From: Craterostigma plantagineum
Lineage: Eukaryota > Streptophyta > Magnoliopsida > Lamiales > Linderniaceae
DNA: 64,000 nucleotides
Assembly (NCBI GenBank): GCA_027422505.1
Contig: JAPQWV010000002.1
Location: 25,274,501-25,338,500 of the forward strand
Direction of reading: 5' to 3'
Part shown: positions 10,541 through 18,852 of the stretch, piece by piece
How the letters are laid out: each line of letters begins with the position of its first letter
Position numbering within the stretch: the stretch's first letter is position 1
Program-made: the position numbers and the translations under genes
The notes under the pieces: generated by a model
Database searches by the model: none
What the model was told of the DNA's origin: nothing
The model's input: only the letters and a program-made list of their open reading frames with translations

Positions 10541-11674
10541 GACGGAACGTGCGAAGAAGAAGTCCAGGTTGCTTTCGAGTCCGTATACGCCGACGCCCGA
10601 TTCGACCCCTCGCGTTGCAATACAACGCCGCTCGGACATAGAGCATATCATCGGCGAGAGGGTGAAGAGTTGGGATGCCGTCGCGGCGGAGGTGGCAAGA
10701 ATGGGCGCAAAGGAGGAACGGCAAGGAATCCTCCAAGCGTACGACAAGAAATTTTTTGCCGACCTGTCCACTCCGAAAGTGTGGCTTTCGGATGAGGTAT
10801 GTGTGTTTTTTGTTAAATATGTTCTAATTATTTCGTTTAATAACATTATATGCTATTATTGCAGCACGTCAACGAGGCATTCAGCGGGTTCACGGCGATG
10901 CAAGAAAAGTGCGTGCATGCGGAGCGAATCGCGTACGTGAATGCCAACTTCGCACATGCAGTCAGGATGGAGTCCGCCAAACCGCGACCGTGGAACGTGT
11001 CCTCGTTCGACTTATTCGCCACGGGAGAGATCAATGCGATATACGGCGGCAAGCCGTCACTTCACTGGAGCCAAGCGGATGTGGCCGTCATCCCATTGGC
11101 ATTTAACTCGCATTGGGTGCTCCTCGTCGCTCGGTTCAAGGAGAGGAACATCCTCGTTTTGGATTCCGATCGCAGCAGCGATTCGGACTTGAGGGCAATG
11201 AAGCCGTTCCTCGATCCTTTGGCCGAAGTGATACCGCTGATGCTTCAACACGTAGGTGTGGAGCAAGAATCCGGGGAAAAGTTTTCTTGGGTGCGGTGCC
11301 CCAATTTCCCTCAACAACGTCTCAGGTAATTTTTTTATTTTCTCACTTTCTTATTTTCTTATTTTCTTAAACCTGAAATTGTTATATTTCTCGAACAGCG
11401 GAGAGTGCGGTATGTACATGCTTAGGGCCGCGATGTCTCTGTTGATCGGTCACAGAGATGATCTCTACGCTTTGGACGATTCTAAAGTTGCCTTGTTTAG
11501 AAAGTTTTTGACTATATGTATTTATTTTAACAATTGGGATATTGTATGAACCGTTTTAGATATATTTGTATAGATTTTTTGATTTGGAATTGTTCTGTGT
11601 TATGGTTGGTTGAGTTGCTGTTGAGGTTGTTCAGAGTGTTCAAGGTCCAGTGTTGTTTGTTCCAAATTTCACTG

Positions 11675-12020
11675 TTATTCGAGTGAAAGAGCTTGTTCGA
11701 ATAATGATTACTATTCGAGTATGTTAATCGAGCTTAATTCGAGTACCTCATAGCACTCGAATAAGCTTCACTGGATCAGTTGATTTTATCGGACTTCACT
11801 GTTATCCGAGTCAAAGATCTTGTTCGAATAATGGCAGTTAAACGAGTAAGCTATTCGAGCTCAATCCGAGTATCAAACAGCACTCGAATAAACTTCACTA
11901 GATTAGTTGTTTCTGTCGAACTTCACTGTTATTCGAGTGAAAGAGCTTGTTCGGATAATGCTAATTTTATCGAGTTTCGTATTCGAGCCTATTCGAGTAT
12001 AATACATAACTCGAATAAAT
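11675..12020. repeat. TTATTCGAGT word array between the convergent genes (MULE copy 1)
   Basis: A run with a longer shared cassette built around TTCACTGTTATTCGAGTGAA, AGAGCTTGTTCGAATAAT and CACTCGAATAA is repeated about three times between 11666 and 12020, directly 3' of the DUF1985-Ulp1 stop codon. The repeat unit is roughly 110-130 bp and holds several words in both orientations. Confidence 0.85.
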
Positions 12021-12390
12021 TAAAAATCGAGAATATTGTTTTTATATCATGAGCATGAAATGTTAAATAACATGAAAACATTTCATGTTAAATATCATTT
12101 CATGTTTAATAACATTTTCTTTCTAAGTAATAAGATATTATAGAGATTCTTTAAAAAAAGAAAATCAAGTTGATATTTCGATACATGTTATATATATTGT
12201 TGATGGGAATTTAGATACTAAAGTCCTATCTACCAATGTATTTCATTGTATGTTATGCAACGACTTTTACTAAACATTGTAATCTTCATAAAGCGACTTA
12301 TTAACATCATGAAGGCCCTATAACATCGAAATATTGATATTTATACATCTATGTATCGAGATAATTAAAATTCAAAAACTCTGAAAAGAA

Positions 12391-12563
12391 CACTCGAATT
12401 ACAAGATATTATTCGAGTACGGTATTCGATTGTTTTGTAAATTATTCGAGTTTATTCGATTACTCGAATAAGTTCAGGTTTTCGTTTTCGACTTTTTATT
12501 GTTACGTTATTCGAGTGACCTATTCTAATAATATTCGAGTTGTGCATTTTACTCGAATAACAG
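12391..12563. repeat. TTATTCGAGT word array 3' of MURA (MULE copy 1)
   Basis: Multiple ACTCGAAT / ATTCGAGT words lie just downstream of the minus-strand transposase stop codon. Between this array and the one at 11675-12020 lies about 370 bp without words. It includes a small inverted repeat of AACATGAAA-like sequence near 12056-12115. Short tandem CTCATACA units (12609-12672) follow up to the MURA stop. Confidence 0.8.
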
Positions 12564-12682
12564 TGAAATAAGCTACAATCAAGCCAAACTCACAATAATC
12601 CATCAATCTCATACAACCTCATACATCAAACTCATACAACCTCATACATCAAACTCATACAAACTCATACATCAAGATTTAC

Positions 12683-14950
12683 TTAATGTCTACGACCAAA
12701 CTCACCGACGGACGGAAACCTCCTTTCTTTTCTCCGACCACGCCTTGCTACGAACGGAGGCGGCAACACCAATTGATCCGAGGTATCCCACTCGGCTTGA
12801 TCCGGAACCGGCGAAACTCGTCCGTGATAAGCAGACTGCCACGTTAGGACAGAATAATATTCCGAACACAACGGGTAGAAACTCATGTTCGCTCGTAGAC
12901 TCGCCGCGATTGCATGTGGACAAGGAATCCTGTCGATGTCGAATTGGCGGCACGTACAAGTCTTCGACCGCAAGTTAACAATGGCACGACCCCCCGGAGA
13001 TCGGACATCGTACTCATGCGGAGCGATTTCATGTACTTCATACCCTTGACTTAGCTCATACCTCTCACGGAGCTTCATTTCCACCGTCGGGGTAAACCGC
13101 GTGGTTGCTTGTCCAGATTGCTGTCTGTATCTAGCAAACCAATCCCCCGTCAGCCTCTGTATCGATTCCAGAAGCGCAATGATCGGTAGCTTTCTTTCTT
13201 CGCGGAGTCTTGCATTAATCGATTCCACCCCGTTCGTAGTCATGATGTTATAGCGAGACGTCGGAGAATAGGCTCGACTCCATCGTTCCTTAGTATCAGT
13301 CTGTTGCAAATACGCGTATGCGATGGGAAACCTATTCTCAAAATCACCATATTGTGAATCAAAGTCGCATTGCTTGTATATTTTAGCAATGTGTATGAAC
13401 GTCTCGGTCGCACCCTGCTTCTTACACCTGCTTTTCATATTTTGTGACAGGTGCCAAATACAATGACCGTGGTGCGCACGACCGTAGACGGCTGCAACGG
13501 CGGCTTTGATAGAAGGAGATCTGTCGGATACGATGACAAGATCGTCCTCGTTGGGCACGACTTGCAAGAGCTCTTTCAAGAACCACGACCAAGCTTCTAT
13601 GCACTCGTTATTGTCGATTATGCCCCAAGCTAAAGGAAACTGATGGCGGTCGCCATCCTCCGCTGATGCAATGAGCAACGTACCCCCATACTTTCCTTTC
13701 AACCAAGTACCGTCTATGCAAACAACCTTCCTCATGTGACGGTATCCCGCAATACAAGCACCAAGGGATAGGAATGCGTGCTTAAATCTCCGCTCGTCGT
13801 CCAGATATACACTTGCTATGGTTCCCGGATTCACTCTTCTCAACGTCGACAGGTACGACGGCAACAGCTTGTAACTCTCATCGGGGTCACCCTTCATTGC
13901 ATTTTGTGCTAAAATGCCTCCTTTCCATGCTTTGAAGTACGAAACTTCAATCCCACGATTTCTCATCATTGTTTGAATGAGTTTAGGGGCCGGTGTACTT
14001 GTTGAACCCTGAAAAGATTCAAGCAGCATATCACTCACGGAGGTTGACGATGCTTGAGTGAGTCTTGCGTTCCGATTTGCAAGGTCGCACGTATGTGTGT
14101 TGCAATACGTACGAATCGAGAATACGGATGTATCCTTAATCTTCGCCGTCCATATCCTCCAAGTACATCCATCCTCTTTGCATCTCACGCCATAGTACGA
14201 TCGGGAAGATTTTATAATCTTGACCTCGAAGCATGCCTCTATAGCAACTCTTTGGATCCTATTCTTGACGGCCTTCTTATCCTCGAATTCATCACCGACC
14301 TTCATGGTGGAACCGTCGGTAAAAGAATACCGATCGCTAGGAATAGTTGCATTTTCCTCTTCCTCCTCCTCCTCATCATTCCCGTCCGCATTTTCTCCGT
14401 CTACGCCATCAAAATTGACGTGCACGTTCTGCCGTGATGCAACATTCTCATCACGATCGTTCGCCTCATTGTGACCTTCACCCCCATAATTCACATCTTC
14501 GCATCCGCCAAAGTCGATGATACGGTCAAAATAATCATCGATGTAACCACCGCCATCGCTACGAACCTCAATTGGAACGGGACCAACTTCATCATCCGCG
14601 AGAGTTTGACGGTGGAGGGTCGTAGGGAGTCCAATCTCCACACGGAGAATCGGTCTATCCATTGGACCCCCTAAGTATATATAACCCTTCAACTCTCGAT
14701 CATTCTTTATATACAACGGAGCACACCCTTCCATACCTCTCATAGATGGCTGATAACTTAGTTTTAACTCCGGCCTCCCGCTTACGCCAATAGTCTCGTA
14801 TATTTCGTTCCGCAGATCGTCCAGCAAACAACAATCGACATCGAACCCAATGGGCTTCATATTTGTTCCCATCCTTGGAACCCATGTCCATTTATTATCA
14901 TTCCCAATTATCCATTCTCCATCGTAATCAATCATGATGCTGGTCGGCAT
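12683..14950 (-). CDS. MURA-type transposase (Mutator-like), copy 1
   Basis: A 755-residue open frame counted from the ATG at 14950. The domain order is typical. There is an acidic N-terminal third. A MuDR-type DNA-binding domain lies around residues 225-310 (VGDEFEDKKAVKNRIQRVA, with CKEDGCTWRIW). The MULE DDE core contains CIDGTWLKGKYGG (first Asp), VSDRSPSIKAA (second Asp), the inserted HCIWH motif and TNGVESINARL (likely Glu). A C-terminal SWIM zinc finger reads CTCRQFDIDRIPCPHAI. It would cut and paste the element in the nucleus. Immediately upstream of GTT-ATG lies an AG acceptor-like sequence, so a 5' leader intron or extra exon is likely. The frame can be extended 15 codons upstream, but copy 2 differs there, so the shared ATG is the safer start. 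No inactivating change is visible. Confidence 0.92.
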   Translation of the reverse strand: MPTSIMIDYDGEWIIGNDNKWTWVPRMGTNMKPIGFDVDCCLLDDLRNEIYETIGVSGRPELKLSYQPSMRGMEGCAPLYIKNDRELKGYIYLGGPMDRPILRVEIGLPTTLHRQTLADDEVGPVPIEVRSDGGGYIDDYFDRIIDFGGCEDVNYGGEGHNEANDRDENVASRQNVHVNFDGVDGENADGNDEEEEEEENATIPSDRYSFTDGSTMKVGDEFEDKKAVKNRIQRVAIEACFEVKIIKSSRSYYGVRCKEDGCTWRIWTAKIKDTSVFSIRTYCNTHTCDLANRNARLTQASSTSVSDMLLESFQGSTSTPAPKLIQTMMRNRGIEVSYFKAWKGGILAQNAMKGDPDESYKLLPSYLSTLRRVNPGTIASVYLDDERRFKHAFLSLGACIAGYRHMRKVVCIDGTWLKGKYGGTLLIASAEDGDRHQFPLAWGIIDNNECIEAWSWFLKELLQVVPNEDDLVIVSDRSPSIKAAVAAVYGRAHHGHCIWHLSQNMKSRCKKQGATETFIHIAKIYKQCDFDSQYGDFENRFPIAYAYLQQTDTKERWSRAYSPTSRYNIMTTNGVESINARLREERKLPIIALLESIQRLTGDWFARYRQQSGQATTRFTPTVEMKLRERYELSQGYEVHEIAPHEYDVRSPGGRAIVNLRSKTCTCRQFDIDRIPCPHAIAASLRANMSFYPLCSEYYSVLTWQSAYHGRVSPVPDQAEWDTSDQLVLPPPFVARRGRRKERRFPSVGEFGRRH

Positions 14951-15002
14951 AACCTGCATATGAAACAAATCATTGTTAATAAAATTTAATTGCAATATGC
15001 AT

Positions 15003-15413
15003 TATTCGAATAATTTCAATATTCGAAAAGTTGAAATTAATCGAGTAAACCATTCGAGTAGTAAAACAACTCGAATAGAGTCTTCGAGTGTTAAGATTTT
15101 GAAGACACTCGATAAGTTGTTATCGAAGAAATAAATGGAATAAATCAACTTTTATTGCAAACGAGTTATTCGAGTAAATAAAATATTCGGAAACAAAATT
15201 ATTCGAGTAAGACATTCGAGTGTACGTTTAACTCGAATAACATATCCGAATAACATGTAAGTGTAAAATTTCATAAACAGTTGTATTAATCGAGTAAAGT
15301 TTCCGAGTTTATTCGAGTTTGATGTACGATTCGTATGTTGCCAAAACAACTTATCCGAGTGACTTTTCGAGTCAACGTAAACTCGAATAACAGACTCGAA
15401 TAATCGGAAAACG
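15003..15413. repeat. TTATTCGAGT word array, right subterminal (MULE copy 1)
   Basis: The densest array in the element: direct and inverted copies of ATTCGAGT/ACTCGAAT fill the 0.4 kb upstream of the transposase start codon. Its mirror image occurs in copy 2 at about 44695-45070. Confidence 0.9.
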
Positions 15414-16189
15414 AAAATTTTCTGCAAATTCGCACAGATCTAAGGTTAAAATGCTACCCATAACTACCCAAACCTTCGAAAATCTAATACCCGATGCTCG
15501 AAATGTAAATGTCATTAACATGAACGGAAATTACAATGCCCGATAATATATACTTGTAACCGGCGTTAACATGAACGAAACTTACTGTATATGCGTTCAA
15601 GAACGAAATTGGGATTCTTGGAGCTTGGGTGTTTCGATTTCGGCGGATGCTTCAACTCGTTTTTCCTTCAAGATCTCGTTTTGGTGCTTCGTGGGTGCAT
15701 TAATCAATGAGGTTGGTGCGTTTTCTTTTTTTATTTTATATATATATATTTCTTTTTTTTTTTATTTAGGTATTAATTAGGGGTTTAGTTAATTAAGGAA
15801 ACATGTTCCTCTTTTTTTAATTGACTCGGTCAAGTTCCCTTTTTTTAAAAAGAAACCAAAAGTAATCTTATTTTTTAAAATAGCCCCTCTCTGTCTTAGC
15901 CCACACAAAGAAACAGAAAGCAATGGCTTTGTGATAGAAAGAGAACCATCTTTGCTCGAAAACTAATGTCTGTGTGCTTGAAATTTCTTTGTCTTCGTGT
16001 GCTAATTGGCCGTCCCGTCATCATCAACACCACACGGGAAAATAAAATGGAAAAAGAAATTTAAAAGTGGGCTTCGAAGAAAAAAAAAAATGTGCGTGTG
16101 TAATATGTGAGAGGAAAAAAGTGATGTAAAGAGGGGAAAATGCAATAGTGTTTCCACAATACTAGAAACTAGATTATACGATATTCATA

Positions 16190-17305
16190 TTTACTCTTTG
16201 GCTTTTTAAATTAAATAATGCAAAAAAAACTAAAATTTAATAAAATAGGGTCGTTTTTGAAATAATTAACAAAATAGGATAATCAGCAATTAATACCCGC
16301 GGCGTCGCACCCATTAGGGGCGACGACGCATCCATTGGACGCGACGCCCAATTTTATTATTTTTTTCCATGGTCGCACCCAATGGGTGCGACATCAACTT
16401 AATTTTATTTTTTTTATTTTTTATTTTAACTTTTTTTATATTTATTAATTATATAATCCACCTAATCATAAATCATCTTTTACTTCATGTAATTACATAA
16501 TAAAAATTTATAAATGTATCTAATTTATTGCTTGTTTCACGACGATTAAAATGATATGCATATCTTATATTTTTCGTTTTAGAAATATTTTTTTATTTAT
16601 TTTCATTTTTACGACCATTAAAAATGTTAATTTATAAAAATAAAAAAATATATTTCTAATATCAAAAAGATATAAGATATCTATATCATTTTATCTTCGT
16701 GAAACAAACAATAAATTAGATGCATTTATTGAATTTTTTATGTAAATCACATGAACTAACGATGATTTTATAGCTTGGTAGATTATATAATTAATAAATA
16801 TAAAAAAATTAAAATAAAAAACAAATTATTAAAATAAAAAAGAGAAGTACGGGGCAACTTAAATAACAAAAGTTGCAATTTAATTATGTTTTAATTTATT
16901 AAAAATTCAAAAGAATAATTTCGAGTAACGAAAATATAAGATATGTATATCATTTTAATCGTCGTGAAACAGGCAATAAATTAGATACGTTATAAATTTT
17001 TATTATGTAATCACATGAAGTAAAAGATGATTTTATGATTAGGTGGATATAAAAAAAAGTTAAAATAAAACATTGAAAAAAAATAAAAAAAGAAGTTGAT
17101 GTCGCACCCATTGGGTGCGACGATGGAAACAAAAATAAAAATAAAAACTGGGCGTCGCGTCTAATGGATGCGACGTCGCCCCTAATGGGTGCGTCGTCGC
17201 CGGTATTAACTGCGGATTACCTTATTTTGTTAATTATTTCAAAAACTACCCTATTTTATTAAATATTTTTTTTGCATTATTTAATTTAAAAAGCCTTTAC
17301 TCTTT
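16190..17305. mobile_element. Fold-back MITE with 10-bp TSD, GTCGCACCC palindromes
   Basis: The element is 16200-17295. It starts GGCTTTTTAAATTAAATAAT, and the right end reads identically on the minus strand. Identical flanks TTTACTCTTT occur at 16190-16199 and 17296-17305, a 10-bp duplication typical of Mutator-type insertions. The terminal inverted repeats extend over about 380 bp. Each carries GC-rich blocks such as TCGCACCCAATGGGTGCGAC that are themselves palindromic. A third, inverted copy of the inner arm (about 16620-16800) makes the middle a multi-arm fold-back. No open frame has a recognisable domain. Confidence 0.9.
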
Positions 17306-17439
17306 TCTCATTTAGTGACTCCTAACATGTTGGCTTAGTGATTTGTTAAATTTTGATTATGGGCAAATTTAAATCAAAATTGCGGATAAGCTTGCGGACA
17401 TGGATGGGGTCAAAGGGCACTATGCGAAGCTTTGGCTAT

Positions 17440-17873
17440 TTTATTTAAGGCAAAATTATAAAACTAGGTCACTAAGTATACAAGTTTTCGTTTTTGGGTC
17501 ACTATGTTTGATAATTGCAAAAGTAGGTCACTAACTTTTCATGTGAAAACAATTTTAGGTCATTTTTTAATTTTAGGTCACTAAAAATATATTTTTTCGA
17601 TTTTGGGTCACTAAGTTTAGATTTTTTTTAATTTTGAGTCACTATGTTTATAGCATTAGTACCAAATGAGTGACCCAAAATTGAAAACAAATGTAAACTT
17701 AGTGACCCAAAATCAAAAAATATATTTTTAGTGACCTAAAATTGAAAAATGACCCAAAATTGTTTTCACATGAAAAGTTAGTGACCTACTTTTGCAATTA
17801 TCAAACATAGTGACCCAAAAACGAAAACGTGTATACTTAGTTGACCTAATTTTATAATTTCCCCTTTATTTAA
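17440..17873. mobile_element. Fold-back MITE with 9-bp TSD, GGTCACTA words
   Basis: The element is 17449-17864, with flanks TTTATTTAA at 17440-17448 and 17865-17873. The two halves are almost perfect inverted copies of each other: GGTCACTAAGTATACA near the left end, TGTATACTTAGTTGACC near the right. Only about 20 bp separates the arms near 17660. The element has no coding capacity. The 9-bp duplication points to mobilisation by a Mutator-like transposase. Confidence 0.9.
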
Positions 17874-18470
17874 TTTTGGAAATATTACATTAATATTTTT
17901 ACTGAAAAAAAAAGGAATGAGTTGTGATTCTTGACTAATCTCGGAGGATATTCATTAAAGTATTTTCCTTGTAAGAATTTAATATATTTTTTAATGAAGG
18001 GATTAGTTTCATCAACCTTAATCATTGCGTAACGTACTTAGGTCTAGGTGCATTAATACGCACTACCGTGTAACATAAAGCATGATGGAGTAAATCTCAG
18101 TTAATGAATCCGTAATGTTGCATTAATGATCGAACTCATCCACATAAAATCAACTACTAGCTCATATTGATAAACATGAAAATATAGAATTCCTGGGACT
18201 AATTACCAACTGATCTTATTATAAACCTCGTATTTAATTCACTCGAATAACGTATTGCATCTGGGCTGCATTTGTTCGCATAATCCAATATTTTTTTAGT
18301 CTACGCTGAAGTTATTTAATCCTTTTGCTTTATCCTTGCACGGAATATTTGATTTAATGTCGTAATTAGTACGATGATGAGAGTTTTCGTGTAGCGAAAA
18401 TTAAGGATAAATGCACTTTAGGAGAGAGAGTACCATAACACGTCACGTGCCAAAACTGCTTACATGGGCT
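17874..18470. other. Intergenic DNA, nothing recognised
   Basis: About 0.6 kb of AT-rich sequence with no domain-bearing frame, no repeat match within the window and no clear regulatory motif. Confidence 0.5.
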
Positions 18471-18475
18471 CATAG

Positions 18476-18745
18476 TGAAGAGACTAGCATGCTAATTCTG
18501 TGTTCTGTTATTCATTAGAGAAGTTGCTGTTTGCGTTTCTTATTTTTCATTAAGCGTTAGTCTTAGTAAGGGCATATTAGTAATTTAAGTTTCACATACA
18601 TATAAGCCTAGACTATGTACAGATAGAAATAGATTGAAGAAATCAGATATTTTTCTTCGTTGTTTTTCTCCCGCGCTCTGTGGTTAGTTGCAGATACGAG
18701 CTGAAGTATATACTCCGATCAAATCACCGATCGTTGATCTTCACA
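18476..18745 (+). repeat. 5' LTR of the young Copia element
   Basis: 270 bp, TG...CA ends, followed directly by the primer-binding site. It should contain the element's promoter and polyadenylation signals; a weak TATA-like ACATATAAGCC lies near 18597-18607. Confidence 0.95.
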
Positions 18746-18760
18746 TGGTATCAGAGCAGG
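18746..18760 (+). promoter_or_regulatory. Primer-binding site (initiator-Met tRNA type)
   Basis: TGGTATCAGAGCAGG follows the 5' LTR without a gap and matches the TGGTATCAGAGC consensus used by plant LTR retrotransposons to prime reverse transcription from initiator methionine tRNA. Confidence 0.93.
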
Positions 18761-18852
18761 TTTAGCTCGATTGAATCACGAGGAGATCAATTGGTGAAGT
18801 GGAGTAATTTTTTTTCTTCAAGCGGCGAGTGAATTTCAGGAACAACGAAGTG

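Larger units (their letters stand above)
8110..11549 (+). pseudogene. DUF1985 + Ala-rich helix + Ulp1 (C48) protease gene, frameshifted, MULE copy 1
   Basis: Eight exons fit GT-AG introns: 8110-8196, 8479-8853, 8934-9283, 9360-9530, 9601-9961, 10039-10796, 10865-11325 and 11399-11549. Exons 2-4 encode a DUF1985-like region (WMVVRGRPLRFSLVEYCLLT, then LDCG). Exon 5 ends in a Pro/Ser/Arg tract. Exon 6 encodes a long Ala/Glu/Arg-rich helix. Exons 7-8 encode a Ulp1-type cysteine protease core: NSHWVLL supplies His, LVLDSD the Asp, CPNFPQQ the Gln and SGECGMYML the Cys. Such proteases cleave SUMO-like conjugates; the role of the transposon versions is unknown. Relative to copy 2, one G is missing at about 8622-8624, so translation stops at TGA 8629-8631 inside exon 2. 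All downstream exons stay open. A homopolymer assembly error could also explain the lesion. Confidence 0.82.
7578..15895. mobile_element. Mutator-like element, KI-MULE/Kaonashi type, copy 1 (with TSD)
   Basis: The element runs from about 7587 (GGAGAATTTTAAAAAAGAGG) to 15886, whose minus-strand reading begins GGGCTATTTTAAAAAATAAG. These ends form short, imperfect inverted repeats. The flanks are CTCCCTGTC (7578-7586) and CTCTCTGTC (15887-15895), a 9-bp duplication with one mismatch, in the Mutator range. Inside are two convergent genes: a plus-strand DUF1985-Ulp1 gene (8110-11549) and a minus-strand MURA transposase (12683-14950). Between and around them are dense TTATTCGAGT words. The copy at 44215-52472 matches almost base for base in reverse orientation. 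A MURA plus Ulp1-like protease with weak terminal repeats is the architecture known from Kaonashi/KI-MULEs; the subfamily name is inferred. Confidence 0.92.

Noticed and set aside
10004..10846. Minus-strand Ser/Ala-rich, Arg/Leu-rich and Pro-rich open frames of 197-280 codons, and their mirror frames at 49249-50106
   Set aside because: They are frame shadows of the GC-rich A-E-R minisatellite and surrounding exons. They have no domains, cross the introns of the real gene and exist only because the repeat lacks stop codons in most frames.
11675..12020. TTATTCGAGT arrays as transcription terminators or ordinary simple repeats
   Set aside because: The word occurs in both orientations at irregular spacing and at several separate places in the element, including intron 1. 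That fits neither a tandem simple repeat nor a 3'-end signal.
14054..14674. Plus-strand frames of 60-130 codons antisense to MURA, and their copies at 45422-46042
   Set aside because: Low-complexity Ser/Ile-rich readings opposite the conserved transposase. The MURA frame carries all the family motifs.
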